Part shown: in pieces, positions 10,241 through 21,800 of the stretch
Layout of the letters: each line of letters begins with the position of its first letter
Position numbering within the stretch: the first letter of the stretch is position 1
Origin: Ciona savignyi
Lineage: Eukaryota; Chordata; Ascidiacea; Phlebobranchia; Cionidae
Reading direction: 5' to 3'
Length of the DNA stretch: 64,000 nt
Assembly (NCBI GenBank): GCA_000149265.1
Contig: CH002331.1
Coordinates: forward strand, 1 to 64,000
Notes under the pieces: generated by a model
Database searches by the model: none
What the model saw: only the letters and a program-made list of their open reading frames with translations
Told to the model about the DNA's origin: nothing
Program-made: the position numbers and the translations under genes

Positions 10241-11140
10241 GTATTTCGAGGATCTGAGATTTCCAACTGTGTGTGTAAATGATCACTTAAGTACATGAAT
10301 TAAAATTTCTCCGGACCCATTCCACATAAAACAACTTTTGCAATAAAATAATCAATTGTATTAAAAGATCGGGTGGATCCAACAATATAATAGAGCTTGT
10401 TATTTTCCATAAATCTAAATTGAAAGCGTTTGTTTATGTATAGAGGCCACTGCAAGTTTAGTGGGGTGATTTGTTTAAAAGCCATACAGAGTGAAAGTAA
10501 ATAATGCATTGTGATATATCATCTTATCTAGTGGCTTCTGATTTTGCAATGCTTTTTTATTATAAGTTATACATACGTCCTATCCTTTAAAAACTGATAA
10601 AGGTAATTATAAATCTTGATGTTTGTTACTTTAAGTAACAAAGCACTTGTTTACTTCGTAAAATGTGTGTCTTTACACCTTTCCTGTGATTTTCCTGCTG
10701 CTTTGTGTGCAAAGCAAATAACAGGAAAGGGATCAAGTAACAATTTCCTGAATTGTGTCCATACTGTCTATTACGTCTGGCTTAGCATGATACCAGCTAT
10801 TTTGTTGCCATTCAGTTAAAGGTTTATACGGTTTATTTCTTAGAAACTGAAATTGCTAGTAAAGCTAGAATGTGTTTTTTTTGTCTAGTTTAAAAGTATT
10901 TTTTGCAGAAAAGTATATTGAAAATAGGGGTGCGGATAACACCGACAATTATCAGATAAGCTCATCTCTATATCCAGTTAATGGAGCTAATGTAATTTGT
11001 TGAAAATAATCAAGACATTATCTACAATACTGTTTAAAGATATTGCCTATCCTATTATTTCGCTATTTTTAGACATTACTTGTCGAAGAATACAACCACC
11101 TGGTACTATTAGAGCTAACTGGACTTTAAAACTGATTTTA
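10241..11140. other. Intergenic, upstream of the JmjC gene
   Basis: AT-rich with short chance frames only. The last stretch ends in a pyrimidine-poor TTTTAAATTTTAG at 11136-11148, a candidate splice acceptor (see the next entry). Confidence 0.5.
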
Positions 11141-11149
11141 AATTTTAGG
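11136..11149 (+). promoter_or_regulatory. Candidate 5'-leader splice acceptor (cis intron or SL trans-splice)
   Basis: TTTTAAATTTTAG ends at 11148, 24 nt before the ATG at 11173. An acceptor this close to the start codon of an otherwise intronless gene would fit spliced-leader trans-splicing, which is common in ascidians, or a 5'-UTR intron. The sequence alone cannot distinguish the two. Confidence 0.4.
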
Positions 11150-11172
11150 TTCACAAACTTATTATAAGAATC

Positions 11173-13218
11173 ATGCATTGGTTGATTGTTTTCGTAAATA
11201 TTCTGATGCTTCAACTGAGTCATGCGAATGATAAAGGGTCTTCGTTAAAGTTGGACAGTTTTCGCCCACCTTCGAACAAAGTTAAAGTTCTTGAGTACGA
11301 ACCAACTGCAGTTGATTTTTATCGAGATTTTATGAGTTCAAGTGTCCCTGTGTTGATCAGGACAAAAAGCGTCTCGTGGAAAAACTCAATTGAAAAGCTA
11401 AGTGATATTTCTTTTTTAAGGGAGATAATTGGCAATTACAGTGGGAAAACATACAGACGAGCTGTTTGGACCTCTGGATGGCCAACAGAAACCAGACTAA
11501 ACTTCACCCAGTTTATAGACACTCTATCTGACAATGGATTATACTGGGATTCTGAACTTCCTCTTAACCATAAGTTCCTTGAATACATTCCACTTCCCCA
11601 TTTTCTTAATTGTCCCCGTCTTCGTAAAACTATTTCAGCCACAACTTTGCTTATGACAAATCAACAAGCCACATCTGTATTTCACCATGATGGTTCTGAA
11701 AATTTGTTTTACCAAATTAAGGGAACAAAAAACTGGCTTCTTGCAAATCATTCCTTTAGCAGAGAAGCCTATGCAGATTCCTATGACCTGCAGCCAGGTC
11801 TGGCACCCATAAATCCTGAAGATGTTGATGTTAAAAAGTTTCCATTGGTAAAGGACATTGAATTTTACAATGTTACAACAATGCCGGGTGATTTGCTTTA
11901 TGTACCGGAGTATTGGTGGCATCATGTTAAGTCAAATGACCCACCCAACATTGCATTCAATATCTGGATGGAATATTTTAACTTTGGCAACCTTGAAAAT
12001 GTAAACAACGTCACACAATATGTAAAAAAGTATGCAGAGCTGCGAAGCAAAACGCCAATGATAAATTGCCCACAATTACGATCTGTTAAACAGGCAATGA
12101 TGACATCAAAAAACCCAGAGAATCCAATATCAAATCCAAATTATTTGGTGTATTTGGGCTCTGATGATGGTTGCTTCTATAGTTTGAACCCTGATAATGG
12201 TAATGTGGTATGGAAACACAAAACAAATCAGGATGCTGGATCAACTGGCATTTTAAATGATGATGACTTAAATCCTATTGTGTATTTTGCTGGAGAAGAT
12301 ATGTTTGTATACGCATTTGCAGCAGTCTCAGGCAAAGTGTTATGGAAACAGGAGCTTGGTGATGCTGTTACCTCCGCTCTTCGATACGAACCCGACACAA
12401 AAGTCTTGTTTATTTCCTGCTTAGACAAGCATGTGTATGCACTTGATGCAAGTGATAATGGAAAAATAATTTGGAAAAGTGGGCCATTTCAAGGTGAACT
12501 TTGGGGATCCCCTTACCTGCATAATAATGGCCTCATTATCACTGTCAAAACTGATGAGGAAACTTTTAAAGATAACTTTCCAACAGTTGTCATGCTAAAC
12601 AAAACAGATGGTACTGTAGTATGGAATTACAGCACAAAGAGTTCTATATTTGCATCACCAACTGTTTCGGAAAAAGACAGTGTTGTCTTCGTCACGTCAT
12701 ATGACTCATACATGCACTCAATCGATTTGAATACAGGATTGCAACTTGGAAAAATCGATGTAATGGAACCATGTGATGCTTCTCCAGTTCATTTTGAAGA
12801 TCAAGGCTTAATTTTTGCGACCACTTTGTATGGTACACTGCACTGTATCAGTATCGCTGATAAATCTATTTTGTATAGCAAGGAACTGGCAGAAAATGAC
12901 AATGCAATGGCAATTTCGTCGCCACTCTTAGTGCCTGAATTAAATCTTCTCTTTTCACCAGTTGGCAATGTACTCTATGCTGTTAACATACAAAATGGAA
13001 CTGTTATTTGGAAATTTAAAGCTGAAGATTCTTTCATGTCAAGTCCAAGGTTGGACAAATTTGGAACTCTTTACATCGGCAACAGTGACACTTTTGTCTA
13101 TGCATTGAAGTCAACAACAGGTGAAGTTATATGGCAACAAAAAACAGACGGTCCTGTTGTAGGAAGCGTTGTGATTCCTACAGCATACGCAGCAGTTATG
13201 AAGGGAGCGTTGCTGTGA
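11173..13218 (+). CDS. Secreted JmjC-domain oxygenase-like protein fused to PQQ-type beta-propeller
   Basis: A single 681-aa open frame. Residues 1-18 form a signal peptide (HWLIVFVNILMLQLSHA). Residues 38-270 are a JmjC/cupin-8 domain: the iron-binding HxD is H171-H-D173, the distal His is H250 or H251 in VPEYWWHHV, and K183 in QIKGTKNW matches the 2-oxoglutarate-binding Lys of FIH-like enzymes. N-glycosylation sequons (NYS, NFT, NHS, NVT) agree with a lumenal or secreted location. From about residue 323 to the end run about seven PQQ/quinoprotein-like blades (YLGSDDGCFYSLNPDNGNVV, DKHVYALDASDNGKIIW, VYALKSTTGEVIWQQ). No KDEL-type ER-retention signal is present. By family it should be an Fe(II)/2OG protein hydroxylase; substrate unknown. 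Absence of introns is unusual beside its intron-rich neighbours. Confidence 0.9.
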   Translation: MHWLIVFVNILMLQLSHANDKGSSLKLDSFRPPSNKVKVLEYEPTAVDFYRDFMSSSVPVLIRTKSVSWKNSIEKLSDISFLREIIGNYSGKTYRRAVWTSGWPTETRLNFTQFIDTLSDNGLYWDSELPLNHKFLEYIPLPHFLNCPRLRKTISATTLLMTNQQATSVFHHDGSENLFYQIKGTKNWLLANHSFSREAYADSYDLQPGLAPINPEDVDVKKFPLVKDIEFYNVTTMPGDLLYVPEYWWHHVKSNDPPNIAFNIWMEYFNFGNLENVNNVTQYVKKYAELRSKTPMINCPQLRSVKQAMMTSKNPENPISNPNYLVYLGSDDGCFYSLNPDNGNVVWKHKTNQDAGSTGILNDDDLNPIVYFAGEDMFVYAFAAVSGKVLWKQELGDAVTSALRYEPDTKVLFISCLDKHVYALDASDNGKIIWKSGPFQGELWGSPYLHNNGLIITVKTDEETFKDNFPTVVMLNKTDGTVVWNYSTKSSIFASPTVSEKDSVVFVTSYDSYMHSIDLNTGLQLGKIDVMEPCDASPVHFEDQGLIFATTLYGTLHCISIADKSILYSKELAENDNAMAISSPLLVPELNLLFSPVGNVLYAVNIQNGTVIWKFKAEDSFMSSPRLDKFGTLYIGNSDTFVYALKSTTGEVIWQQKTDGPVVGSVVIPTAYAAVMKGALL

Positions 13219-15425
13219 AAACCTACTAGTCTAATATCCAACATAAATTTGTTCAATCCATGTGGTTTATAATCCGTATTTGTAGATTTGAAATTTACAA
13301 TGAAAAATTCTATCACCTTAAATTTCTAACCTATAATATGGTTACTTCAAGAAATAGCGCTGTTTTTTTATTTAATTGTTTTTAATATTTGTACCCATGT
13401 GCCAAGAGATTGTTCTGCTTAAGAGATTATTCCGCCTAAGAGATTATTAACGTTTTACTGTGTCCGTGTGATTTTTCAAGGGCAATACACTTTTACAAAG
13501 AACTATTTGTAGTTAATATTTTATGTGTATCGTTTTTTATAGTCTTTGACAATTAAACGTTAAGATGAATATAAGCACTGGATTCTATAAAGAGGTATTT
13601 ACGTATACTGTATTATTAATTGAACAATACCGTAATTAGGTACTCCCAATGCGTAATCTGTATTTTCCGCCTTTATGTAATGGTATTCCCACCCTGCTTT
13701 AATGGATTTTTTTAGTTTATTTCCGCACCACCGGACCGTGGGGTTAAACGTGTTTCGATATTTAATATGCTACAACTATTAGTTCGAGATATAGATAGGA
13801 AATTCAGAATTTCTCCCGCGCCAATCAGTGTACCCTACACCAAAGGACAACCACCGACAACGATTAGTTTTTAATCTACAAACGTTTCGGCTTATGCGCT
13901 AACTCACCATTTTATTTGGCTGGACTTTGTAGCTTTAATAAAGGCTAATTTAAAATATCAAAGTAATTTCCGGCTTTAATAAATTAAGGCACACGATTAA
14001 ATTACCGTTTGTACAATTTTTATGTTCGGCTTACGGAGCTGCTATCCAAATACTAAAGTTAACAACGCCTTGTAAATAAAATACCAACCTAACGAGTGGA
14101 ACGCCTTGTAAGTGCCCTGAGCTGCCAATGTTAAGCGATTTGCGGTCTGTCAATAATTCTTCGCGTCAAATTTTTGCAGCATCGCGTAGCATTCCCACCT
14201 TTGTAAGGTTTATATTCAATATTGTTGTTTTGTGGGTCTATTATAAATGAATTTCAACTCTTAGTCAACGTTGGCTTATTGATTAATGCTTTAAATACCG
14301 TTGGGGATATAAACGTATTCAAAAATAAGGGGTCAACATGTGTATAATTTTTCAAGGACAATAGATAATGATTTCTTATTGGGTGCAACGCAATAGTTAA
14401 ACCAGCTTCGAAAACAATTAAATTTTAAGATTACTTCTCCGAAAAGAATCAGACCTGTTATCCATCCATTGAAGGGTGCACTTTGATGCGCACTTTTACT
14501 GTGTAGGGGCTTGCGTTTATTTAGTATAGATGTCGCAAGGCACCAGGATATATTTGCATCCGTTTCTCGTGATTGGAAGTACTATTAACCGTTTCGTTTC
14601 GCTGCACGGATGCACAAAACCGGTTAGCATATGCGCCATTTCTCTAATCGTTTATACAGTCAATTATCCAGCAGTACCCGTTAATCGAATATAGACGAAA
14701 AATGTGTATATGCAGTTTTACTGTTCTTTACCTTTTTTGCATGATGAAGGTTTCTCACTATTTACACCAACCGATTACGATTTGAATGGATCTCAAATAC
14801 TGCTCATACAAAGTGTACTCTCTGCAAAAACCGAATCCTACTTTTAAGATTATTGGTTAACTTTAGTCACGTGACAGGAGTTGGTGATAAATACATTGTT
14901 TACGGTAGGAACTCTCTATCCTCAAACTATTGTGTGCATTACACCGTTTCCTACTTGAAGCATCTGACTTGGCATGCTTTGTGCCATGGCGTAATACGGA
15001 ATTTAAATTAATACGAAATTGTTTCAAGCCGTTTACACTATCATCAGGTATTCATAACGCGTGGTCGGTTTACTCCACACTCTACAGTTTAATGTTTTTG
15101 TATATTTTTGTTCTTTAATGTCTTAGTATTTTAATTTCCCTTTGTTTTTTTGGCAAAATAAAATGACTTTGCAAATTGAAAATGTATTAACTGAAATTTA
15201 TGATTTATTACCCAAATTAAATAATTCGCTTCTGTCGAAAGTAGGTCACAAGGCATGCCTGCTACGAGAAAGATTCAGCAAAAAAAAGGGAAACATAAAT
15301 ATTTGCTTTTCGTTCGGATTCGAAGAGAACTAACTGTAATATGCATTGCATGTCTTATATGAACGCTAACGGCAACAAGGCGTGTGATATCAGCAAGTAA
15401 TATAACAGATCTGTCGAACACGTCC
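13219..15425. other. Intergenic, nothing recognised
   Basis: Begins with the 3' UTR of the JmjC gene; an ATTAAA-type signal is present at 13552-13557. The rest is AT-rich with no coding-like frame and no clear repeat. Confidence 0.5.
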
Positions 15426-15431
15426 GAAGGA

Positions 15432-15708
15432 TTAGTCTGGTGGGTTGGTGCGTCGCCGAAGGGTTTCAGGTACGAAACTGATCGCTAGCTAGCTAGTCGG
15501 TTGTGTTTTTGGGCAAGGCACTTGATGTACATTGCCTAAATCCAGTACATTATTGGATTCTACTAAATTAAAGGAACGTGTAAAACATACACAACACACT
15601 GAAGTATAGCTAAAGTAACCCGGCGATGGGCGCGATGTGATCTGACAATTACCCGTGTGTTATCGCCTTTTGCGTTTTACCCTTCACGGGGATAAACATG
15701 AATATCCT
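15432..15708 (+). repeat. SINE copy (tRNA-derived family)
   Basis: Same family as 6538-6787, with tRNA-like head, then TGGGCAAGGCACTTGATGTA, CGATGGGCGCGATGTGATCT and the terminal GGGATAAACATGAATATCCT. Confidence 0.75.
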
Positions 15709-17160
15709 GTCCTATAAAGCGTATTTAAATTGTTTATACATTAATGGGAAACGTTTTTAACCACGAGACAGCAGTGATATTTGCTGAGCAGCTTTGTATA
15801 CAACTCGCCTTTTAAAGACAAATAAGCTCATCAGACTTCTACAGAAAGGTGGCGGAAACAATAACATATCCGCTGGATGATCGGTTGTCTATGGGCATAG
15901 TATAATTCGCGGGGATTGTTATTGGAACCGATGAGGTTACCATAAAACCAGCAATGGTTTAAATATTCAACGAACCACAATAGCTTCGATGATTAAAATG
16001 TAGATGTGACGTAAAGTTCTCAAAACTAATTTTTATGGGTACTGTACGTTATTTTTTGGCACAAAATTGTTGTAACGTATGCTAAATAATTTGCGATGAA
16101 GAGAAAATGTGCCAGATTTATAAACATACAATCTTAAACTTTAGAAGGGATTGTTATAACTCTTGGGATAGTGTTAAGTCAGGACGACTTGAAATTGTTC
16201 AATGTACCTATTACAGATTGGAGTAAGATAGGTTTTGACCATGTCACCTACACTTAAGTTAAGCGTATATACAATTTTAAATATGCATAATACGTCATCT
16301 GTGTATAGATAGAGCAAGCTGCTAACAAAATTCAGTGCGGTTAATAATAAAACCAATGTAATTATTTTCCTTTCAGTGTTACTAATGTTTCCAGCTGCAG
16401 TACATTATTAAAATTTATTATCCACTCTACTTTTTATTTCATGTTTACGCAATAAATTGAAGCTGCTTATTAAAGTCTACAAACTAGCCTAAGAATGCCT
16501 TCGCTGTAAATTACAACCTTTTTAAGCAAGCTGTTAAAATATTGTGTAAACAGTATTTAGGTTTCACAAAACATAGAAGGTGGTTCAACAACGCTGATTT
16601 CATTGCAGTCACACTTTCTTGTTCTCTTGAGGTAGAGATAAAGAACATTTATCCTAATAAAAATGTCTATATACTAGGTGTTTGTTGACGCAACGTAAAG
16701 CAAGTCCGGATATGATACTGCACTAACGAAACAACCAAGCGTCATCGCTGTGTTACAGTTTACCTGCAGTTTACTGCGCAACAGTAGAGGCGCTTGTTCT
16801 TAAGATACGTATAGGTACAACATGGTAATTAACCCCAGTAAATAGTTAGTGATTAGACTCTATACAGTTGGTGAAATATTTTGCAGAAAAATAAACAGAA
16901 AAAGGCTATTTAGTTATGTTTCGTAAGTTGTATTTATATTTAAGAAAGGAGCTTAATACTATATGTAAAAACTATAAAGTAAGCTAATACAAATAACGAT
17001 CCCTTTTAGCACATGTTTGCAAATCGGTCGTTTAAAGAAGAAATACATGGTATACTAGCAATCCTAAAACACAAACCAAAACATGCAAAATTTACAAACT
17101 AAAAATGTATAACATAGTCTTTTTTTTTAATGTTTATCCAATATTATATTTAAACACAGG
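15709..17160. other. Intergenic, nothing recognised
   Basis: AT-rich, no supported gene or RNA. Short frames have no homology signal. Confidence 0.5.
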
Positions 17161-17164
17161 AAAA

Positions 17165-17363
17165 ACTAAAAGGAGCGTAAGCGAGAAAGAGGGAAGCTGT
17201 ACGCTAAAAATGAAAGTTATGACATTAGAATAAGTTTATAAGCATGGGATTCGAGTTAAGGTTAGTTCTGGGGTTGAGATTAGTGTTTAGGGCAGGGTTT
17301 CAATTCCTTTTTGTAGTTTTAGTGTGGAGTTTTTCTCCTTTTTCTGCTTCCCCTCCTTTTAGT
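17165..17363. mobile_element. MITE-like element
   Basis: The left end ACTAAAAGGAGCGTAAGCGA matches the inverted right end (ACTAAAAGGAGGGGAAGCAG on the minus strand). The interior carries GGTTAGTTCTGGGGTTGAGA and GTTTAGGGCAGGG, which link it to the repeat cluster at 8.0-9.9 kb. About 200 bp, no coding capacity. Confidence 0.65.
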
Positions 17364-18790
17364 GTTGCCCTTTAAACACCGTGAGTTGCGAGTACGCCCA
17401 GGTTTTATCGCAATAAAGCAAAATTGTTATCATTTTAGGAAAGTTGTTACGTTAAAAAATACTAGAGTTTTGTTTAAAACAACAGTACAAGTGCTCTTTG
17501 TTAAACATATGTGTAGGAAATCCTTTCAAGTATGCGTATAAGTGACGAGATTAAGGAAATGCACACTACATGAGAATCTGTAATTTGATACAGAGAAACT
17601 AGTCGTGGAAATCTAACAACACTTGATAAGCAGCATGATAAATTAGCTTTTAATTATTATTACGTCAGTGCAATTTCACTCTCCAAGAATTGTAAATATC
17701 TTCCAATCGGTCGAACTGCGTTAGTGATAAACAAAACCGATTTTTCTGCCAATATATCACAACTCGATAAATTGAATGCCTAATGTAATACTATAAACAT
17801 AAAAAAAAACTTTAAATCGCGTATGAGTATGACGTTTATTCCAATTACCCGCAACCTAGGTTGTTTTTAAATACATCATCACTTATCAAAGAACCAAAGC
17901 TATGCTGTGAGTGAGGAATGTTTTGCTTGACCTGGTTTATAAAGACCGGTATGAAACTGTATACAGGTCATTATACCTAACAAGTCTTTAGCTACGCTTT
18001 TAAAGATAAAAAACTATATCTAGCATTAAAAAATTCAAAGAAATAATATATTAATAAGTGTACGTTTTAACATTCGTGATTGGGTAAGAAACCTAATTCT
18101 ACAATATTTAATAAATATTCTACCTTGTATTTTTTTCTTATGAGTCTAGTTATATAAAACAGTTTTCAACATAGGCTGTACGTAAATTTACTTAGAATTT
18201 AAAACAATTAAATCTCTCAGCAGACAGATTTTCGTTCATTTTTAGAATTTTTAAACCGATCTTTACCTTAAAACCTGACTGAATATCATAATTATTGCAG
18301 GGTTTGCTAGTCGCATGGGTTTTGTTCGTTTGGCGGCTGTTGTATTGTCTGTACTTTTTCTTAAGAACGGTAGTTTAAACAAGGTTTAAGAAAAATAATT
18401 GCAAGGGGGCAATACTGAGACGGTATTCAGACGGACTCGCTACACCGTTAGATTATCAGAGGTATTGCAGTGTGCTTCATATGATTAAAATTTAGACGTT
18501 CCTACTATTTCAGTGTTGTTTTCGATACAGAATATTGTAATGTAGGTCTGTAGATGACTACGGTCGAACGATGAAGAATATCATGTTACGTTAATAAGTA
18601 CTGTGTATCACTGCTAAAGTGTTAAAACTAAGTAGTAGGTTAGTATACTTTAAATTAGTATAGTCTGCCGTGGGAGTTTTAAAACATACAAAGATATCAA
18701 CCTAAGATTTGTATAAAAATATCTAAGAGCTTGACGAACACCGGAGCCATTGAAGCATGCCGTAGGGTAACAGCCAGAATTGTTTTTTTG
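17364..18790. other. Intergenic, upstream region of the LRP-like gene
   Basis: AT-rich, no gene recognised. It ends with a strong acceptor-like TTTTTTTGTTCTACAG at 18783-18798, 37 nt before the ATG at 18836, which may be a 5'-UTR or trans-splice acceptor. Confidence 0.5.
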
Positions 18791-18835
18791 TTCTACAGCT
18801 TTTGTAATTCTACATTTGTCGGTGTGAGGGTAAAG

Positions 18836-21800
18836 ATGAATAGATTTGTTTTGTTGCTACTTGCCTTGTGTAATCTTTTCGCAGTAAACGATGTTGCAGC
18901 AACAAATACAACAGCAGGTAAGCATAAGTTTGGAGAACAACAGGTAGACATACATATAATAAGTTTGGAGAACAACAGGTAGGCATATATATAAAGTTTA
19001 AAGAACAAAAACGATAATAAATAATGTATGGAGCAAACGCTTTGCTCGCTTAATCGGCCTGCGGTAATTCAAATCCTTTAATATAAAAAACCCACATTAT
19101 AGTACCGACGTAACGGTTTAATGCTTTTGGGTTTCATATTCAGTGCACGGCATTAGCACTACTGCTTGTTTCTTGTTTTGGGAGTTTAATAGTTCAAAAC
19201 GGTACTAGTTCTACTGCTTGTGTCTTAATCCTCCACATAAACTATTGTTTGATTCGAATCGATGGAAACGTCTCAGCTTTACCTTTGAATTATACATGAC
19301 GTCACATGGCTCTGTGTAGAAGTAAGGTTATTTTTATACACGCAGTTTTATTTATATACAGTTTCAGAGTGCAATAGACTTAACACGGGAATCTTATTTA
19401 TTGTTATTATTTTCGTTTTTGATAAATTCGATACGTTAGGGCGTAAACAGGAAAGTATCGTAAAACTGTAGGTCTAAAAAACTTTACGATAGTAGATACG
19501 GAAAACTTATATTGGACTAGTTGTCCAGAAAAAATATTTAAAGGTTAATAAAGGGCATACAAACCTAACATGTGTTTAATTTAATAATTCGCTTGTGTTG
19601 TTTTATTTCGACATTGGCCACATGTTTTGACCTACCGTAAAAGCTCTATTTGAGAGCCCCCGTTGTATGCAACCCTGCCCCTAAAGTGGCGTTCTATTAG
19701 AGGGTGTGTTCTATTAGAGGGTCGCGTTCTATTTTTTACCCATTTCTTTATAGTGACGTTGGATTAGAGGTAGCGCTAAAATAAGAAGGGGTGTTAAAAT
19801 AGATCTTCTTGTGTATATTACGCTGGTAAGAAAACAAAATAATTGCACCTGGTTATGTCATGAGTGTCTGTCTGTTATAACTCTATTTCTACATTTTAAG
19901 CTACATCTGTGCTGATCACTCACGCAGCCAATGGAACGACTACTGTACAAACCACGGCGACAGCAAGTGAAACAATCACTAAAGAACAAACAACTACCAT
20001 TGCAACTACAAATGTACAGTCAACAATGCCTTTAACGGTACGCAATAAATTTGTAAGGGCATGATAAGATAATTATTCCGAAGCTTTTACATTGTGTAAA
20101 ATATGATAAAAGCTTTTTGCGGTTTTAGTAGTAACAATTATTCCTAGGCGATGTCCGCTTTGATTCTTACCCAACACGGTCACTTAGTTAATTTCTTCTC
20201 TCCTTCGTTAGATTAAAGTACGTAGCGATTGGTTTCGATAAAACAACGTTTTGGATCGCTCTTATTAATTAAGTTATACGTCCGGTATGTGTTACGAGTA
20301 TTGTACGAAGAACATTTTGTGCACAGACGGCTACAACTCAACCTCGCACTGACACAACATACCAAGGAACCACTGGATCAACTAGTATTGAGCCAATGAC
20401 AACGGAATCAATAACGACTCCTGCGATACAACATGAGTACTTGCTGTTATGGACCGTAAAAATCACCATCAGCTCTCCTTTCCGGGTACGATTAGATGAT
20501 GTTATTGTTAAGTATGACGTCATCTTGTTTATCCTTTGGCAGGATATGCATTATTTAATGACATTTAAATCCAATACCTCTAAAAATTGTGTACTTCGGC
20601 AAGGCACGTAGGGACATCGCCTAAAATGTGGATTAATCGGTTTTACTAAAATTTAACAAACGTCTAAATCTAGATCATACACAACACACTGCAATATGTA
20701 ATACGAGGATAAGTGCGAGGTAATCTGACGGTTACTTGTGTGAGAACGAACGCTGCTCGTAATCGTATGGTTTTCTGACGATTCCGTATTTGATAACTGC
20801 CTTGCGTTTTCCCTTTCACAGAGATAAAACCATGAATTTACTATATGATGCTACCACTCAAAAATATGATAAATGCTTAGGCCTATTTGATTGTTTCGCT
20901 TCTACAGTTATGGAGAAGTGCAATCTTCTCCGCACACGCGGACGCTGTGCAGGCTGTAGGCAATACAGGCGCCGTTGGGGTAACCACGCTGCTTACTGGC
21001 GATTGGTTTTCCGAGTTTTGGACCTTATCAGCCAATTATCACCGCAAATTGATCTACTACACTGATTATTACCGAAATTTTATTGGAGTTTACAACATGC
21101 AAGTAAGCTTGAAACGTACCCGTAACCAAATTATCCCGTTATTGTGATACCATAGACACTTTATACATGTATAGAGATCACCACAGACTCTATATGTATA
21201 TTTATCTCTACACTTTTATGTATATGTGCCTCTATTTATAGAAAGTCTGTAGTAATACCCCACATTTAAAAAAATATTAAGATATTTTGTTATAAAATAC
21301 AGGGACTATGTAGTATAAACCAACCTGCCTATTTTGCATACTGTTATATTCATTTTAATACGTGGGCTAATGCATCTGTGCGCACCAAACCACATCCTTC
21401 CCATACTTGCCTTTGTTTATAGTCTACACTCCATGCTTACCTTGCTGTAATCTTTTTAGGAAAAATCCCATCGTAAACTCTTCCAAGGACTAGCGTTTGG
21501 CATTGATGGTTTGTCAGTGGACTGGATAACAAACAATGTTTATTGGACAGACACTGACACCAAATGGATAATGATGGGAAATGAAGATATATCAACCTAT
21601 ACACATGTTGTACCTATTGCAAGTAAAGTTCCTTCTATTGTCGCAGTGGATCCATTGACTAGGTACTGCTTATTTACAATAAAGACAAAGACCCTTTAAA
21701 ACACATACTACCTTTTTACTATCAAAAACATTTTAAATTCAGACGGGATATGAGATGGTAAACTGTACTAATGTTTTTTTTATGTGAATGTAAAAGAGCA

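Noticed and set aside
14930-15333. Two short + strand frames (62 and 63 codons)
   Set aside because: AT-rich, no homology, no splice signals linking them and no conserved motif. Treated as chance.
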